Assembly (NCBI GenBank): GCA_049451635.1
Contig: JBMTVT010000077.1
Span: 1 to 9,065, forward strand
Length of the DNA: 9,065 bases
From: JBMTVT01 sp049451635
Lineage (GTDB): Bacteria; Bacteroidota; Bacteroidia; Flavobacteriales; Flavobacteriaceae
Direction of reading: 5' to 3'
Position numbers and translations under genes: made by a program. Below, piece after piece: positions 6,841 to 9,065 of this stretch; the stretch's first letter is position 1; the number at the start of each line of letters is the position of its first letter. The notes under the pieces are model-generated. The model was given only the letters and a program-made list of their open reading frames with translations, was not told where the DNA came from and ran no database searches.

Positions 6841-8055
6841 ATGATTGAGAAGAAAGATGTTGCTTTAGAAAAAGCAGTTTTAGTAGGAATAATAACCAAG
6901 GAACAGGACGAAGAAAAATCTAAAGAATATTTAGATGAATTAGAGTTTTTAACCTATACTGCTGGAGGTGAAGTTATAAAACGCTTTACCCAAAAGATGG
7001 AAAAACCCGACCCCAAAACATTTATTGGTTCAGGTAAAATGGAAGAAGTACGGCAGTTTATTGATGACAATGATATTGGCACTGCTATTTTTGATGATGA
7101 ACTATCGGCTGCCCAAGAAAGAAATATTAGTAAAATATTAAATGTAAAAGTATTAGATAGAACCAATTTAATACTTGATATTTTTGCGCAACGCGCACAA
7201 ACCAGTTATGCCCGAACGCAAGTAGAATTAGCGCAATGCGAGTATCTACTGCCGCGATTAAGAGGTATGTGGACGCATCTAGAACGTCAAAAAGGAGGTA
7301 TTGGCATGCGTGGGCCAGGTGAAACAGAAATAGAAACAGATAGACGTATTGTACGCGATAAGATTTCTCTTTTAAAGGAGCGTATAAAAACCATTGATAA
7401 ACAAATGGCTGTTCAGCGTGGAAATCGAGGTAAAATGGTTTGTGTAGCTTTGGTTGGTTATACAAACGTTGGGAAATCTACTTTAATGAATGTTATTAGT
7501 AAAAGTGAGGTTTTTGCCGAAAACAAACTTTTTGCTACGTTAGACACCACTGTTAGAAAAGTCGTGATTCAAAACTTACCTTTTTTACTTTCTGACACCG
7601 TTGGGTTTATTCGCAAACTACCAACCCAGTTGATTGAAAGCTTTAAAAGTACACTTGATGAGGTTAGGGAAGCCGATTTACTATTGCATGTGGTAGATAT
7701 CTCTCATCCTAATTTTGAAGAGCATATAGAGTCTGTAAATAAAATATTAGGAGAAATAGGTAGCAGTGATAAACCAACCATAATGGTATTTAACAAAATT
7801 GACGCCTACAAACCGGTACCATTTGATGAAGACGATTTAGAAACTGAAAGGGAGGAAAAACACTATACCCTAGAAGAGTGGAAAAAAACATGGATGAACA
7901 AAATTGGCAATAATGCATTGTTTATCTCTGCACTAAATAAGAAAAACTTAGAGGACTTTAAAAAACGGGTTTATGATGAAGTTAGGGAAATACATGTAAC
8001 GCGTTTTCCTTATAATCATTTTTTATATCCAGATTATGATGAAAACCATTCATAA
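6841..8055 (+). CDS. hflX: GTPase HflX (ribosome-splitting GTPase)
   Basis: This 404-residue protein has the complete HflX layout. The N-terminal HflX domain (about 8-140) includes DPKTFIGSGKMEEV and the TSYARTQVELAQ segment. A linker helix follows, with the family signature GPGETEIETDRR (158-169). The Ras-like G domain has G1 GYTNVGKST (206-214), G3 DTVG (252-255), G4 NKID (318-321) and G5 SAL (363-365). HflX binds the 50S/70S ribosome and, in characterised bacteria, splits stalled or hibernating ribosomes, notably under heat stress; these roles are transferred from the family. Length and the C-terminal tail (TRFPYNHFLYPDYDENHS) fit Bacteroidota homologues. It is not next to hfq, which often neighbours hflX in Proteobacteria. 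It looks monocistronic, with a candidate -7 box upstream and a hairpin terminator directly after the stop. Confidence 0.96.
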   Translation: MIEKKDVALEKAVLVGIITKEQDEEKSKEYLDELEFLTYTAGGEVIKRFTQKMEKPDPKTFIGSGKMEEVRQFIDDNDIGTAIFDDELSAAQERNISKILNVKVLDRTNLILDIFAQRAQTSYARTQVELAQCEYLLPRLRGMWTHLERQKGGIGMRGPGETEIETDRRIVRDKISLLKERIKTIDKQMAVQRGNRGKMVCVALVGYTNVGKSTLMNVISKSEVFAENKLFATLDTTVRKVVIQNLPFLLSDTVGFIRKLPTQLIESFKSTLDEVREADLLLHVVDISHPNFEEHIESVNKILGEIGSSDKPTIMVFNKIDAYKPVPFDEDDLETEREEKHYTLEEWKKTWMNKIGNNALFISALNKKNLEDFKKRVYDEVREIHVTRFPYNHFLYPDYDENHS

Positions 8056-8086
8056 AAAAAAGAGCTTCATATAGAAGCTCTTTTTT
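8056..8086. terminator. bidirectional rho-independent terminator
   Basis: An 8-bp perfect stem (8061-8068 with 8074-8081, AGAGCTTC and GAAGCTCT) closes a 5-base loop ATATA. A-run 8056-8060 pairs with T-run 8082-8086, for 13 bp in total. It starts right after the hflX stop and lies 18 bases from the stop of the convergent minus-strand gene, so it should serve both. Confidence 0.88.
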
Positions 8087-8104
8087 ATTTTATACAATAG
8101 CTTA

Positions 8105-9031
8105 TTAAAATTTATAACTTAAACCAATGGTGTAATAGGTTTGTAATTTATTATCCAAACCATCAAAGCCAGTAGCCGTCGGGGGTGTTTGTACTAAAGC
8201 ATAGTTTAAAGCTTCTTGCTTATTATTTCTTAAACCAAAATCAAAACCAACACCAATCATTTTCCATAAAGTATATCCAAAAGAGTTGGTCCATGTCCAG
8301 TTTGAGTAGTCACTACTTTTATAACTTTGGAACATCGACAAATTCGATTTAAAATTAACAGCACCAATTTGTCTGGTATAATCTGCCACAATTTTTACAC
8401 CCATAGATGATTCAAAAACCGTATCGCCGCTACTGAATACAAAGTTATAGTTTAGTGGGTGTATTACGACTATTAAATTTTCAATAGGTGTCCAAGTAGC
8501 ACCAATACCAATATCTAAATAGCCAGGGTCGTTAAAGTTATCTAGCAATGTGGTTCTATATTCCATTAAACCGGAAATAGCTAATGTTTTTGTTATGTTT
8601 CTACCGTATAATGATGAAATATTAAAGACATCAGTTGTTGGTTTAAAGCTATCATCATCATTTGGGTTGTCTTTATTATCTAGTTTTATCCAATTTAAAT
8701 TGGTGGTTAAAGCATTTCTCCAGAAAAATTTCTCTTCAATTAAATTAGCATAGGCGTTAACTGTAAACCCAATATTTCCAGATGCGTTATTGGGGGCACC
8801 TTGTGCGTACCAATTTTTAAAGTTTGATAAACTACCTCCAATTGTACCAAAAGCACCAGTTCTCCACCCAGGTAGGGCGTCTATTTGAGCTTGTAACGCA
8901 TTAGCTTCGGCTTGAGCCGCATCAGCTTCGGCTTGTTTTTCAGCTTTTTGAGCTTGTAATTCTTCTTTAGTTTGAGCGCTTATCGAAACCATTCCGATAA
9001 AAAAAACAGCTAGAACTAATATTCTTTTCAT
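8105..9031 (-). CDS. DUF3078-like outer-membrane beta-barrel protein with N-terminal coiled coil
   Basis: This 308-residue exported protein has a signal peptide (1-19, cleavage after ISA, before QT). The mature protein starts with four tandem seven-residue units, QAQKAEK, QAEADAA, QAEANAL and QAQIDAL (residues 26-53), a short Ala/Gln-rich coiled coil. From PGWRTGAFGTIGGSLSNFKN (about 54-73) onward it alternates amphipathic beta-strands with aromatic ends and closes with TYYTIGLSYKF. A terminal Phe is typical of outer-membrane barrels. The WxxGAFGTIGGSLSNFKNWYAQG-like start and overall length fit DUF3078, a Bacteroidota family of unknown function. I infer location in the outer membrane, with the coiled coil on the periplasmic side. 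No transport substrate is indicated. Nothing in the neighbourhood links it to hflX, which converges on it. Only 34 bases upstream of the start are inside the window. Confidence 0.83.
   Translation of the reverse strand: MKRILVLAVFFIGMVSISAQTKEELQAQKAEKQAEADAAQAEANALQAQIDALPGWRTGAFGTIGGSLSNFKNWYAQGAPNNASGNIGFTVNAYANLIEEKFFWRNALTTNLNWIKLDNKDNPNDDDSFKPTTDVFNISSLYGRNITKTLAISGLMEYRTTLLDNFNDPGYLDIGIGATWTPIENLIVVIHPLNYNFVFSSGDTVFESSMGVKIVADYTRQIGAVNFKSNLSMFQSYKSSDYSNWTWTNSFGYTLWKMIGVGFDFGLRNNKQEALNYALVQTPPTATGFDGLDNKLQTYYTIGLSYKF
8873..8956 (-). repeat. four tandem heptad repeats (84 bp) in the DUF3078-like gene
   Basis: Four in-frame 21-bp units encode Gln-Ala-initiated heptads. Two neighbouring units share an identical 12-base stretch, AGCTTCGGCTTG on the plus strand, at 8903-8914 and 8924-8935, exactly 21 bases apart. 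This indicates growth by unit duplication and gives a coiled-coil pattern with Ala and Leu at core positions. Confidence 0.75.
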
Positions 9032-9048
9032 GATTTTTAATTTTTGTT

Positions 9049-9056
9049 AAAATTTA
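9049..9056 (-). promoter_or_regulatory. possible -7 element of the DUF3078-like gene
   Basis: On the minus strand this reads TAAATTTT, 7 of 8 positions of TAnnTTTG, ending 17 bases before the start codon. Any -33 element would lie outside the window, and in such AT-rich DNA a near match is weak evidence. Confidence 0.22.
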
Positions 9057-9065
9057 TAGAGGCCA

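Noticed and set aside
7127..7465. Open frame of 112 codons on the minus strand inside hflX
   Set aside because: It lies antisense within a strongly conserved GTPase gene, shows no recognisable domain, and is explained by the codon pattern of hflX.
1..9065. Mobile elements, CRISPR arrays, tRNA or rRNA genes, defence systems
   Set aside because: No transposase or integrase motifs, no regularly spaced direct repeats outside the short heptad region, and no cloverleaf or rRNA-like sequence. All substantial coding is accounted for by the seven genes listed.

Overview
The window looks like a chromosomal segment of a marine or soil flavobacterium (Bacteroidota, family Flavobacteriaceae). The evidence is the AT-rich sequence, starts without clear Shine-Dalgarno sites, one TAnnTTTG-type -7 promoter element, a SusC-like TonB-dependent receptor with an N-terminal regulatory domain, a DUF5689-type lipoprotein with an acidic surface-export signature, and Flavobacteriaceae-type HflX and DUF3078-like proteins. 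I see no mobile element, CRISPR array, tRNA or rRNA.

Layout. (1) 1-294: the end of a small polytopic membrane protein of the flavobacterial 'cytochrome B'-like family, reading +. (2) 346-1398, minus strand: an exported endonuclease/exonuclease/phosphatase (EEP) fold enzyme. (3) 1515-4316 and 4321-5751, plus strand: a tightly spaced pair encoding an outer-membrane TonB-dependent receptor and a surface lipoprotein (DUF5689 plus a choice-of-anchor-J-like domain). This pair is divergent from the exported EEP gene across about 116 bases. (4) 5798-6766, minus strand: a second EEP enzyme, clearly a paralogue of the first but without a signal peptide. (5) 6841-8055, plus strand: HflX, the ribosome-associated GTPase. 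(6) 8105-9031, minus strand: an exported DUF3078-like outer-membrane beta-barrel protein with a short heptad-repeat coiled coil after its signal peptide.

The genes alternate in direction. All three convergent junctions (295-345, 5752-5797, 8056-8104) carry one compact hairpin flanked by A and T runs, which should terminate transcription from both sides. All gene-free stretches are shorter than 300 bases.

How the genes may work together. The central block (exported EEP enzyme, receptor, surface lipoprotein, second EEP enzyme without export signal) reads as a candidate uptake locus. A surface lipoprotein in the place where SusD usually sits captures a substrate, the receptor imports it, and phosphodiesterase or phosphatase enzymes process it, one in the periplasm and one in the cytoplasm. 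The likely substrate class is a phosphodiester (extracellular DNA or RNA, nucleotides, or another organophosphate). That is inference from enzyme class and gene order, not something the sequence proves. HflX and the DUF3078-like gene look like unrelated neighbours.
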